A DNA stretch of 64,000 bases, from positions 1 through 64,000 of the forward strand of contig CAWEMY010000008.1 of assembly GCA_963810305.1 (NCBI GenBank). The letters are read 5' to 3'. The translations under genes and the position numbers were made by a program. Below the pieces are notes generated by a model. That model was not told the origin of the DNA, ran no database searches, and saw nothing but the letters and a program-made list of their open reading frames with translations. The DNA comes from JACDCA01 sp963810305. Lineage in GTDB: Bacteria > Acidobacteriota > Vicinamibacteria > Vicinamibacterales > 2-12-FULL-66-21. Each line of letters starts with the position of its first letter. Position 1 is the stretch's first letter. Shown here piece after piece: positions 54,904 to 64,000 of this stretch.

Positions 54904-56033
54904 AAAGACGCACTGCACCGGCGCGGCGCCGAGGGCGTCTGTTCCGTCTGACCAAGCGGCTCCTCCAGGCTGCGATGCTGGCTTTCCTTTTCGCCGCGGC
55001 GGGATCGTCGCTGTTCATCGGCCTCAACTGCTTCAGCGGCAGCAGCCGTACGCAGCCGCCGCCGCGTGCGCCTCACAGCAGTATCGGCAAGCTGCCAGAC
55101 TACGCGCGCGCGGAAGCATCCACCTTCTTGACGCTGCCCGAGTGGTTCATCGTCTACAACACGGAAGAGTACGCGCGGTTCATCGGCACACACAGCCCCA
55201 GCCGCTTTCCTTATGGTGGATCGATCGCACAGTACTGGCGTTACTACGGTGGGATGTGCGATGCGACCAAAGGCGTCTACCCCTTCAGCGGCGGTAACCA
55301 TATGATGCTCGCGGTCATCGGATCGAGCTTCACCGCGGAGTACCTGCTGAAAGGGCTTTACGAAAAGACCGCCGGCCGGCTCACCGAATCGATCGCCGGG
55401 CGCGACACCCCGGAGGACGTCTTCGCGCAGAAGACCGCGCTGGAGTACGGCAGCTTCATGCACACGGTGCCGTGGTACGAGTTCCCGTTCTTCTCGAAAG
55501 TCGGACAGTTGTGGCGCGAGACGCCGGCGATGGGCCCCCACGCCCTGCGCAAATGGGAGCGCAAGCTTGCGCTCACGGCCGAATTCACCGCCAAGGGCAT
55601 CTACGGCTTTTTGATCGGTGTGAGCTCGGGCGCCGCATATGGCGCGGAAGACCTGAGAATTCATGCCTGGATCGAGAACGTACCGGACGCCGTATTCGCG
55701 GACAACGTCGTCAAGAAGGTTGAGCAGCTCGGACCTCGTTCATACATCGTCACTCTGCCGCGGTACGAGGCCTTTACGACACGGGCAAAGCTGCTGGTCA
55801 AACAGGGCGTCCGATTCGTCGAGATCGCCGGGAACGACGACATTCTTGTGACCGTTCTCGCGCGTGGGCCGGTCGAAGCGGGCGATGGAGTCAAGGCGGT
55901 GCTGGACGAACGCTTTCTCACCGACAGTGCCAGCCACCGAATCGCACTCACGGTCCCGGTGCGTTCGCTGCACGACGTGATCCTCCGTCTCGAAAAGAGC
56001 GGCGCGACCATCGAACACATCTATGACTACTAG
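54900..56033 (+). CDS. Conserved membrane-anchored protein, function unknown
   Basis: 377 residues. N-terminal membrane anchor FRLTKRLLQAAMLAFLFAAA, then an extracytoplasmic body that begins SSLFIGLNCFSGSSRTQPPP. The striking conserved part is ARAEASTFLTLPEWFIVYNT near residue 75, then EEYARFIGTHSPSRFPYGGS, IAQYWRYYGGMCDATKGVYP and LEYGSFMHTVPWYEFPFFSK. Similar whole-length proteins exist in proteobacteria but have no assigned function. No catalytic motif is recognised. The C-terminal half includes two repeating beta segments (YIVTLPRYEAFTTRAKLLVK, FVEIAGNDDILVTVLARG). Start overlaps the preceding gene by four bases and the next by eleven, strongly suggesting one protein complex. Confidence 0.72.
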   Translation: MKRRTAPARRRGRLFRLTKRLLQAAMLAFLFAAAGSSLFIGLNCFSGSSRTQPPPRAPHSSIGKLPDYARAEASTFLTLPEWFIVYNTEEYARFIGTHSPSRFPYGGSIAQYWRYYGGMCDATKGVYPFSGGNHMMLAVIGSSFTAEYLLKGLYEKTAGRLTESIAGRDTPEDVFAQKTALEYGSFMHTVPWYEFPFFSKVGQLWRETPAMGPHALRKWERKLALTAEFTAKGIYGFLIGVSSGAAYGAEDLRIHAWIENVPDAVFADNVVKKVEQLGPRSYIVTLPRYEAFTTRAKLLVKQGVRFVEIAGNDDILVTVLARGPVEAGDGVKAVLDERFLTDSASHRIALTVPVRSLHDVILRLEKSGATIEHIYDY

Positions 56034-57537
56034 GCGACGGTGGTGGCGCGTTGTCGTGCTCGTCGCGGTTCTCTCTGCGGTGGTCCTCTGGCAGGGGTGG
56101 AACTACGCCGCGGATCCGGCGGGTGAGAAAGACTGCTCCCCCGCCGCCCCTCGCGCGACCGAAGGCACGGTGATCAACGACGTCAGTTGCCTCAATCCGA
56201 CGCGGATCCACAGCATCGTTACCGTACGCGAGGTCGAGGACGTCCGGCAGGCTTTCGCCACGGCGAGGACCTACGGCGTCAAGGTGTCCATTGCCGGCGC
56301 GCGCCACAGCCAGGGGGGTCATGCGTTTGCGCCGAACAACATCGTCCTCGACATGCGGTCGTTCAATCGGATGTCGCTCGATGAAACCGCCGGCCTTCTG
56401 ACGGTCCAGAGCGGCGCGACGTGGCACGACATTCAGAATCGGCTGCACCCGCAGTACGCGGTGAAGGCGATGCAGTCCACCGATGTCTTCACCGTCGGCG
56501 GTTCGATCTCGGTCAACGCCCACGGCATGGATCATCAGGCGGGATCGGTCGGACGCACGGTTCGTGCGATGCGGGTCATGTTGCCCGACGGGGTGGTCCA
56601 CACGATCAGCCGTGCGCAGGAGCCCGAGCTGTTCCAGCTGGTCGTCGGGGGATACGGTCTCTTCGGTGTGATCCTCGATGCCGACATCGAAATCACCCGG
56701 AATGCGGTGTATCGCTCCGCCCGCGAGGTCATCGACTATCAGGCGTTCCCGGCGTTTTTCGAAGGGAAGATCGTCCGCGACCAGACGTATCGGCTGATGT
56801 ATGCGCACCTCTCGACGGCGCCGCAGTCGTTCCTCCGCGAGATGCTCGTCTACACGTATCAGGACGTGAACGCTTCCGTCACACAGATCCCGCCGCTCAG
56901 CGAGGTCGAGGGAGTGAAGCTTCGCCGGCTGGTATTCAATGTCTCGAAGCTCGGCTCCCTGCCCATGCGAATCAAGTGGTGGGCCGAGAAGCATCTGGAA
57001 CCGAGACTCGAGACCTGCCCGGCCGGCGAGTCGGACGGGTGCCTCGTCTCCCGCAACCACCCGATGCACGATTCAGTGCCGTATCTGATGAATCGGCTGG
57101 CAGGCGAGACCGACATCCTGCAGGAGTATTTCATCCCGCGCGAGCGGTTCATCGAATTCGTCGACGGCCTCCGCCGGATCACTCTCGCCAATCGCGCGAA
57201 CCTTCTGAACGCATCCGTGCGGGTCGTCCACCAGGAAGACAACTTTCTGAGCTACGCGCCGCGCGACATGTTCGCGGTGGTCCTCTACTTGAATCAGAAA
57301 ACGGATCAGGCCGGAAACACCCGGATGGTTCAGCTCACCCGCGACCTCATCGAACTCACGCTGGCAATCGGCGGACGCTTCTTCCTCCCCTACCAGCTTC
57401 ACTACACGGACGCTCAGCTCCGGCGAGCCTACCCGGAGATCGACGCCTTCTTTCGAGCCAAACACAAGTACGACCCTGGCCTGATCCTCACCAACACGTT
57501 CTACAACAAGTACGCGCCGCTTATCCTCGCGCAGTAG
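56023..57537 (+). CDS. FAD-linked oxidase (VAO/PCMH fold), membrane-anchored
   Basis: 504 residues. N-terminal anchor RRWWRVVVLVAVLSAVVLWQ, then the FAD-binding half: RIHSIVTVREVEDVRQAFAT, AGARHSQGGHAFAPNNIVLD with a histidine in the GARHS motif that in related oxidases binds FAD covalently, and STDVFTVGGSISVNAHGMDH near residue 150. The C-terminal half has LVYTYQDVNASVTQIPPLSE and an ALO-like end FLPYQLHYTDAQLRRAYPEI and KYDPGLILTNTFYNKY. It resembles sugar-lactone or decaprenyl-sugar oxidases. Reaction unknown; its operon with a glucan synthase suggests oxidation of a sugar or lipid-linked sugar (inference). Starts inside the preceding gene. Confidence 0.82.
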   Translation: MTTRRRWWRVVVLVAVLSAVVLWQGWNYAADPAGEKDCSPAAPRATEGTVINDVSCLNPTRIHSIVTVREVEDVRQAFATARTYGVKVSIAGARHSQGGHAFAPNNIVLDMRSFNRMSLDETAGLLTVQSGATWHDIQNRLHPQYAVKAMQSTDVFTVGGSISVNAHGMDHQAGSVGRTVRAMRVMLPDGVVHTISRAQEPELFQLVVGGYGLFGVILDADIEITRNAVYRSAREVIDYQAFPAFFEGKIVRDQTYRLMYAHLSTAPQSFLREMLVYTYQDVNASVTQIPPLSEVEGVKLRRLVFNVSKLGSLPMRIKWWAEKHLEPRLETCPAGESDGCLVSRNHPMHDSVPYLMNRLAGETDILQEYFIPRERFIEFVDGLRRITLANRANLLNASVRVVHQEDNFLSYAPRDMFAVVLYLNQKTDQAGNTRMVQLTRDLIELTLAIGGRFFLPYQLHYTDAQLRRAYPEIDAFFRAKHKYDPGLILTNTFYNKYAPLILAQ

Positions 57538-57561
57538 TGACTGTCATAATGCTGTTGCGAG

Positions 57562-60500
57562 ATGGCCACCGCGCCCCCGATGCCGAAGACTGAGACTGCA
57601 GCCCATCCGGCATCGCGCCCGGCTGATGCAGGTGTCGCACCGGAAATCTTCACTCCCGACCAGCTCGAAGCCCACGCCGTCAAGATTGCGGCGACGCATG
57701 ATCTGTCGCCGAATCCAAAGCGCGGGAAGCCGCTCCTGCCGCGGCTCGACGATAGTGCGGATCGCCTGGACGCGGCCTACAGGTTCCTGGTCACGACCGC
57801 CAAGAACGGGGCGGTGGCGGTTGGATCCGAAGACTGGCTGCGCGACAACCACCACGTCGTCCAGGATCAGGTGCGCGAAATTCGCCAGCACCTGCCGCGG
57901 CGGTACTACCAGCAGCTGCCGAAGCTTGCCAGCGGCCCGTTCGCCGGCTATCCACGCATTTACCTGCTCGCGCGCGAGCTCGTGACTCACACCGCCGGTC
58001 GAATCGACCTCGGGACCATCGTCGACTTCACGCGTGCGTATCAACGCACCTCGCAGTTGTCGATCGGCGAGACCTGGGCGATCCCATTGATGCTGCGCCT
58101 GGCGCTCGTCGAGGAACTGCGGCGGCTCGCGAATCGGGTGGTCGAGGCGCGCCGCGCGCGGGAGAAGGCTCGGAAGTGGCACGTCCGGCTTGCGGAAAAA
58201 ACCTGGAGCGACCGCCAGGTGACCCAGATGCTGGAGGATGGCCGGGGACCGGACGGCCGCCTCTCCGCCGGATTCGTCGTCGAGTTCCTCCAATGGCTGC
58301 GCGATCAACCACTCACCCACGCGCCGGCCTGGCAGGCGCTCCACCGCGCACTGGAGGAACAGGATGATTCTGCAGACGAAATGCTGCGTCTCGAACACCA
58401 GCGCGAAGCGGCGGACCAGCTCGCCATCGGCAATCTGATCAACACAATGCGGCTCGTCACCGCGATCGACTGGACGCTCTTTTTCGAGCGCGTCAATGTC
58501 GTCGAGGAGGTGCTTCGCAAGGATCCTTCCGCGGCGTACGCACTGATGGACTTCGCGACGCGGGATCGTTATCGGCACTCAGTCGAGGCCCTGGCCAAAC
58601 GAGCGCGGCGCCAGGAAGCCTCCGTGGCCGAAGCGGCGGTGAACCTCAGCGTCTCGGCAATCCGCGACGATCCCGAACACGATCGGCGCCACCACGTCGG
58701 CTACTACCTCATCTCACGCGGGAGGTTTCAACTCGAGCGGCTGATCGGGTATCGCCCGACCCTGCGGGAGCGGGTTGGCCGGTTCACGTTCGAGCATCCC
58801 GCGGCGATGTACCTCGGGCAGATCATCGCGGCGACGGCCGCCGGGCTCGCGAGCGTGCTGTTGTACGCGGCGCGGCACGAGGGCTCGGTAGCGCAGCTGT
58901 GGCTCGTCGCCCTGGTTGCGTTGCTGCCGGTCAGCGAGCTGATGATCAGCATCGTCAATCTGCTCGCCACATCAGCGGTTCCGCCCCGGCTGTTGCCGAA
59001 ACTCGCGCTCCGCGACGGCATCCCGAGTGAGAGCCGAACGATCGCCGTCGTGCCCGCCATTATCGATTCGGTCGCAAAAGTTCGCGCGCTGATCGATGAC
59101 ATCGAGGTCCGCTTCCTCGCGAACCGCGACGATCACCTGCATTTCGCGTTGCTCGCTGACTTTGCGGACGCGCACCAGGCAACCGAGGAAGGGGATGACG
59201 AGCTGCTCGCGCATGCGCGGCTGCTGATCGATCAGCTGAACGAGCGCTACGGAGCGGCGCGCTTCTTTTTCTTTCACCGCGAGCGGCGCTGGAACGCCAG
59301 CGAAAGGCGCTGGATGGGATGGGAGCGGAAGCGCGGCAAGCTCGCGGAATTCAACCGTTTCCTGCGCGGCGCCACGGACACGAGCTTCGTGGTGACGCAT
59401 GGCGACACATCCATCCTCCGCTCCGTCAGGTTCGTCATCACGCTCGACTCGGATACGCAGCTCCCGCTGCAGGCAGCACGGCGGCTCGTCGGCACGCTTG
59501 CGCATCCATTGAACCGACCGCGTTTCGATCCGGCAAAGGGACGCGTTACGGAGGGGTACGGGATCATCCAGCCGCGGATCGGGGTGAACCTCGTCAGCGC
59601 CAACCGCACGCAATTCGCCAAGGTCTTCTCCGGACACGTCGGGGTGGACCCGTACACGACCGCCGTGTCGGACGTCTACCAGGACTTGTTCCATGAAGGG
59701 AGCTACGTCGGCAAGGGGATCTATGACGTGGACGCCTTCGAAGCGGCGCTGGCAGGACGGGTTCCGGAAAACACGCTGCTCAGCCACGATCTGTTCGAGG
59801 GCTTCTACGCGCGCACCGGGCTGGTTACCGACATCCATCTCGTGGACGACTATCCCGCGACGTATCTCGCCTACGCGGCCCGTCAGCACCGCTGGGTGCG
59901 CGGCGACTGGCAGATCGCCCGGTGGCTATGGCGGACGGTGCCGGACGCGTCTGGACGTCGCCTCCGGAATACGCTCCCGTCGATTTCGCGCTGGAAGATC
60001 CTCGACAATCTTCGCCGCAGCCTCTTGCCGCCGGCACTAGTCATTCTGCTCGTTACGGGATGGACCATTCTGCCCGGGACCGCCACGTTCTGGACGTTGC
60101 TTGCCTTGCTGGTTCTCGCGTTCCCCGCCTACATCCAGGTCGGACGATCCCTCTCCGGGCGCATTCGCGGTGTGCCTCTGAGCCAGCACATCGCGGCCGA
60201 GCGCGACAACATTGCGACAAGCGCACGGCAAGCCTTCCTGTCGACCGTCTTTCTCGCGCACCAGGGCTGGCTGATGGCGGATGCGATCGCCCGAACGATC
60301 TGGCGTCTGTTCGTCACGAGGCGTCCGATGCTCGAGTGGGTCTCGGCCGAGCGGTTCCGCGCCATCAAGCTGTCGCGCGGGCAGATCCTGCGCAGCATGT
60401 GGGCCGCACCGGCGATTGCCGCAACCACCGCGATCCTCGTTGGGGTCGACGAGCCCTCTCGCCTGATGCTCGTGGCGCCACTCATCGTCCTCTGGGCTGT

Positions 60501-63500
60501 CTCTCCCGCCATCGCGGATGCGATCGGACGGCCGATCCCACGCGAGCGCGAACCATTGGACGCCGCGCAGCGCATGGAGCTTCGAAAAGTTGCGCGGCTG
60601 ACCTGGCGCTATTTCGAGGAACTTTTCGCCCCGGCGGATCACTGGCTGATCCCTGACAACTACCAGGAAGACCGCGACGAGCTCATCGCGCATCGAACGT
60701 CCCCCACCAATATCGGGCTGCAGTTGCTGTCGACGCTCGCGGCGCATGATTTCGGCTACTTGAGCACCGCCGGTGTCATCGACCGGCTCGAACCGACCTT
60801 CGGCACCCTGGTGAGGACGCAGCGATATCGCGGACATTTCTATAACTGGTACGACACGCGGACGCTCGTGCCGCTGGCGCCGACGTATATCTCGACGGTC
60901 GATAGCGGGAACTTCGCCGGCTACCTGCTGACGCTCAAAGGAGGTCTCGATCGGCTGGTCGACTCCGAACCGGTGATCGACGCACGAGCGATCGCCGGCA
61001 TTGAGGATGCCGTCGCGCTGTTCGTCGCCGCGATGGAGCGCGGCTCCGATCGCACCGCCACGCGGTCGGTCGCACAGGAGTTGACCACCCTGCGGACGCT
61101 GCTGAAGGAACGCCCGCATTCGCTCGGCGGTTGGCGGCAGTTGATGGATGGCATCGGTGACCAGCTTGCCACGATCAGCGTGCTCTTCCATGAAATCGAA
61201 GACGCGTCCAGCGATGGCGGAATGGCCGAAGCGACGGTATGGCTGGACCGCGCCGCAGCCGGCGTCGCGCAGTGGCAGGCGGATCTCGAACGGTTTGCGC
61301 CATGGGCTCACCAGATCGACCCACCGCTTCACGGGCTTGCCGCACCATCCGGAGTTCCTACCCTCGCCGGCCTGGTCGAATGGTCAACCGAAGCCTCGGC
61401 GGCGCTCGAACAAATCACAGCGGCGTCTGATCTGCGTGCTTCGATCGAACGGTCGAAGGCACAGACTGAGGAACTGATCGAGCGGATCGCGGGCCTCACC
61501 GGGCTGGCCGACGACCTGATCGAAGAGATGGAGTTCGGGTTTCTGTTCAACCGGGAGCGTCAACTCTTCTCGATCGGGTTCAGCGTCACCGACGGACGGC
61601 TGGACTTGTCGCATTACGACACCCTGGCGTCCGAAGCGAGACTCTCGAGCTATCTCGCCGTCGCCCTTGGCCAGGTCTCCCGTGAGCACTGGTTCAAGCT
61701 CGGGCGCTCGCTGACGCCAACCGGCACCGCACGGGCGCTGCTGTCGTGGACCGCCTCGATGTTCGAGTACTTCATGCCGTTGCTCGTCATGCGTGCTTAC
61801 CCCGACACGCTGCTCGACGAAACCTACCGCGCCGTCCTTCACCGCCAGATCGATTACGCCGCGCAGCACCGGGTACCGTGGGGGATTTCGGAATCCGCCT
61901 ACAACGCGCAGGATCAGGAGAAGAACTACCAGTACCGCGCGTTCGGTGTTCCCGGGCTCGGCCTCAAGCGGGGTCTCGGCGAGGATCTCGTGATCGCCCC
62001 CTACGCCAGCATCCTCGCGGCGCCGCTCGCGCCAGCCACCGTGCTACGCAACCTTCAGGCCCTGGCGCGCGAGGGGCTCGCCGGACGTTACGGCTTCTAC
62101 GAAGCGATCGATTACACGCCGTCCCGCGTACCCGAAGGTGCGAGGCGTGGGGTGGTGCTGCCCACCTTCATGGCGCATCACCTCGGCATGAGCCTGCTCG
62201 CCCTGGACAACGCCCTCAACGAGCTGCCGATGCAGCACCGATTCCATGCCGATCCCCGCGTGCAGGCAGCGGATCTGCTGTTGCAGGAACGAATCCCGCA
62301 CCAGGTTCCGCTCAAGAATCCACCGATCGAGGTTGCCGAACACGTTCCGTCGGCCCGCACCCCGTCGGCCGCGGCCGTGCGACGTTACACGACGCCGCAC
62401 ACCCTCAGCCCCAGACCGCACTTCCTCTCGAACGGCTCGTATGTCGTCCTGGTGACCAACGCGGGCGGCGGCTACAGCCGACGTCAGCAGATCGCGATGA
62501 CCCGGTGGCGCGAAGATGTCACCACCGATGCCTGGGGCAGCTTCTGCTACATCCGCGATCTCGATTCAGGCGAGTACCTGGTCCGCGGCACACCAGCCGA
62601 GCCTGCGTGAGCCAGATGAGTACGAAGTGAGCTTCGCCCCGGACCGTGCGGTATTCCGGCGGGTGGACGGCGGCATCGAAACGCGAACCGAAATTGTCGT
62701 CTCTCCTGAAGACGATGCGGAGTTGCGGCGGGTGTCGATCACCAATCACGGCGACAAGCCCCGGCGGCTCGACCTGACCAGCTATGCGGAGGTCGTACTC
62801 GCGCCCGGTGATGCGGATCTGTCTCATCCTGCCTTCAGCAACCTCTTCGTGGAAACACGCAGTGTGAAGGAACGCGACGCGCTGATCGCGGTGCGGCGCC
62901 CTCGTGCGGGGAACGATCGGCGGTATCTCGTTCATGTCCTGAGCGGGCGGGGCCGGGGCGGCGCGCCGACCCAGTATGAAACCGACAGGCGGCGATTCGT
63001 CGGTCGTGGAGGGACGCTCGAGCGACCGCTGGCTCTCGCGCGCACCGCGCCGCTATCGAATACCACGGGGGCGGTACTCGATCCGATCGTCAGCCTTCGT
63101 CTCACGCTCCGGCTGCCGCCAGGTGCGACGGCACGCGTGGCGTTCACCACCGGCTACGCGGAAACAGAAGAAGCGGCGCTGCTGCTGATCGAGAAGTATC
63201 ACGACCGCCGTGCTGTCGCGCGGGCCCTCGCACTCGCGAGCACGCACAGTCAGATCGAGCTGAGACACCTCGGCCTCACCGTCGATCAGACGATGGCGTT
63301 TCAGCGGCTGGGAGGGCGCCTGGTATCGGGCGACGCGCGTCTGCGTGAACTCGAAACGATCGAAGAGAACCGGAGGGGGCAGCAGGATCTCTGGAAGCAC
63401 GGCATCTCTGGAGATCTACCGATCCTGGTCGTGCGGCTCACTGACGCACTCGGCGTACCGCTGGTGGCGGACCTGCTCAAAGCGCACGAGTACCTTCGGC

Positions 63501-64000
63501 TCAAAGGGCTCCAGTTCGATCTGGTGATCCTCAACGAACACCCGACCAGCTACCTTCAGGACCTCCAGGACGAGTTGCAGCGCCTGGTCGAAAGCGGCCC
63601 TGAGCAGGCGTGGGTCGACAAGCCGGGAGGGGTCTTCCTCAGGCGCGCTGATTTGATGCCACGCGAAGATCAGCTCCTGCTTCGCGCGGCCGCACGCGCG
63701 GTGATGGACGCCGCGGACGGATCGCTCGTCAATCAGCTCGCCCGGCCGCACGCGCCATTCGTTCCGGGACCGACACGCTCGGGGATTTCGGATCCGGGGG
63801 CCTACGTTGTTTCGGCGCCCCCGTCCGCTACTCTTCCCGAGGCCCGGGATCTCGAGCAGTTCAATGGCCTGGGCGGCTTCGGCAACGATGGACGTGAGTA
63901 CGTCGTCATCGCGGGTGGCGCCGAACCGGGCCTCCCCCCCGTGCCGTGGACCAACGTCGTCGCTATGGAAGCCTTCGGGTTTGCGTGTACCGAGTCTGGC
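57562..64000 (+). CDS. Cyclic beta-1,2-glucan synthase (NdvB/ChvB-like), frameshifted, runs off window
   Basis: At least 2,145 codons; the 3' end is outside the window. N-terminal glucan-synthase region, membrane helices near 415-480 (YLGQIIAATAAGLASVLLYA, LVALVALLPVSELMISIVNL). The GT84 catalytic domain is near 500-790 with FVITLDSDTQLPLQAARRLV and the QHRWVRGDWQ motif (about 628 and 775). Further helices (LLPPALVILLVTGWTILPGT) lie near 825. A glycoamylase-like domain follows (DQEKNYQYRAFGVPGLGLKR, YGFYEAIDYTPSR near 1508). The frame shifts near 62595, and the GH94 phosphorylase-like part continues (DEYEVSFAPDRAVFRRVDGG, VVSPEDDAELRRVSITNHGD) to 64000. In Rhizobiaceae this makes periplasmic cyclic glucans for osmotic adaptation and host interaction. 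Starts 24 bases after the FAD oxidase. Confidence 0.92.

Noticed and set aside
60037..61332. A 431-codon minus-strand frame
   Set aside because: Antisense to the cyclic glucan synthase, whose domains are clear on the plus strand.

Overview
The window is a high-GC bacterial chromosome segment that looks acidobacterial, most likely from the Vicinamibacteria side of Acidobacteriota. The pointers are three very long MacB/FtsX-type permeases without their own ATPase (the 'acidobacterial duplicated orphan permease' type), one of them coupled to a PadR regulator, an Oar-like TonB receptor with a carboxypeptidase-regulatory domain, and two sulfatase-like proteins fused to TPR repeats. This placement is inferred from gene content; no 16S gene is present.

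Layout. 1-8049 (minus strand) is an exopolysaccharide/O-antigen export locus: Wza-like outer-membrane export protein, Wzc-like tyrosine autokinase, asparagine synthase, ABC-2 permease, GT14-type glycosyltransferase and the ABC ATPase, nearly all with frameshifts. 8221-10683 holds an ankyrin remnant, tRNA-Pro(TGG), TusA and DsrE-like sulfur proteins and a DHFR/RibD-like reductase. 10797-19372 is a defence and repair stretch: DUF4143 AAA ATPase, DinB polymerase, an exonuclease/GIY-YIG fusion, a Phd-zeta toxin pair, AraC/SDR genes and a DUF433/DUF5615 toxin pair. 19521-27902 mixes a methyltransferase, universal stress protein, erythromycin-esterase-like enzyme, PD40 propeller, histone-H1-like protein, DUF1835 protein and a sulfatase-TPR. 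28128-37504 carries the TonB receptor, a second sulfatase-TPR, ahcY with a SahR-like ArsR/methyltransferase regulator, and a D-aminoacylase. 37604-40487 has small membrane/SRPBCC genes and a decayed epimerase/GT4 pair. 40533-52005 has PadR, three orphan permeases, and a HemN-like/flavin halogenase-like/thioesterase operon. 52056-54331 is an osmoprotectant ABC importer. 54475-64000 is an overlapping gene set leading into a giant cyclic beta-glucan synthase that runs off the window.

Two window-wide patterns stand out. First, many intergenic gaps contain degenerate arrays of 7-bp tandem repeats, a different heptamer family at different loci. They often begin at, or even inside, the stop codon of the flanking gene. 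Second, six genes have a -10-like hexamer followed by exactly six bases and then the start codon, the geometry of leaderless transcripts.

Frameshifts are numerous, densest in the first 9 kb. The two I resolved to the base (26437, 11245) look like one-base errors in short homopolymers, so raw-read errors are as likely as true decay. Broken genes are annotated over their full reconstructed span.
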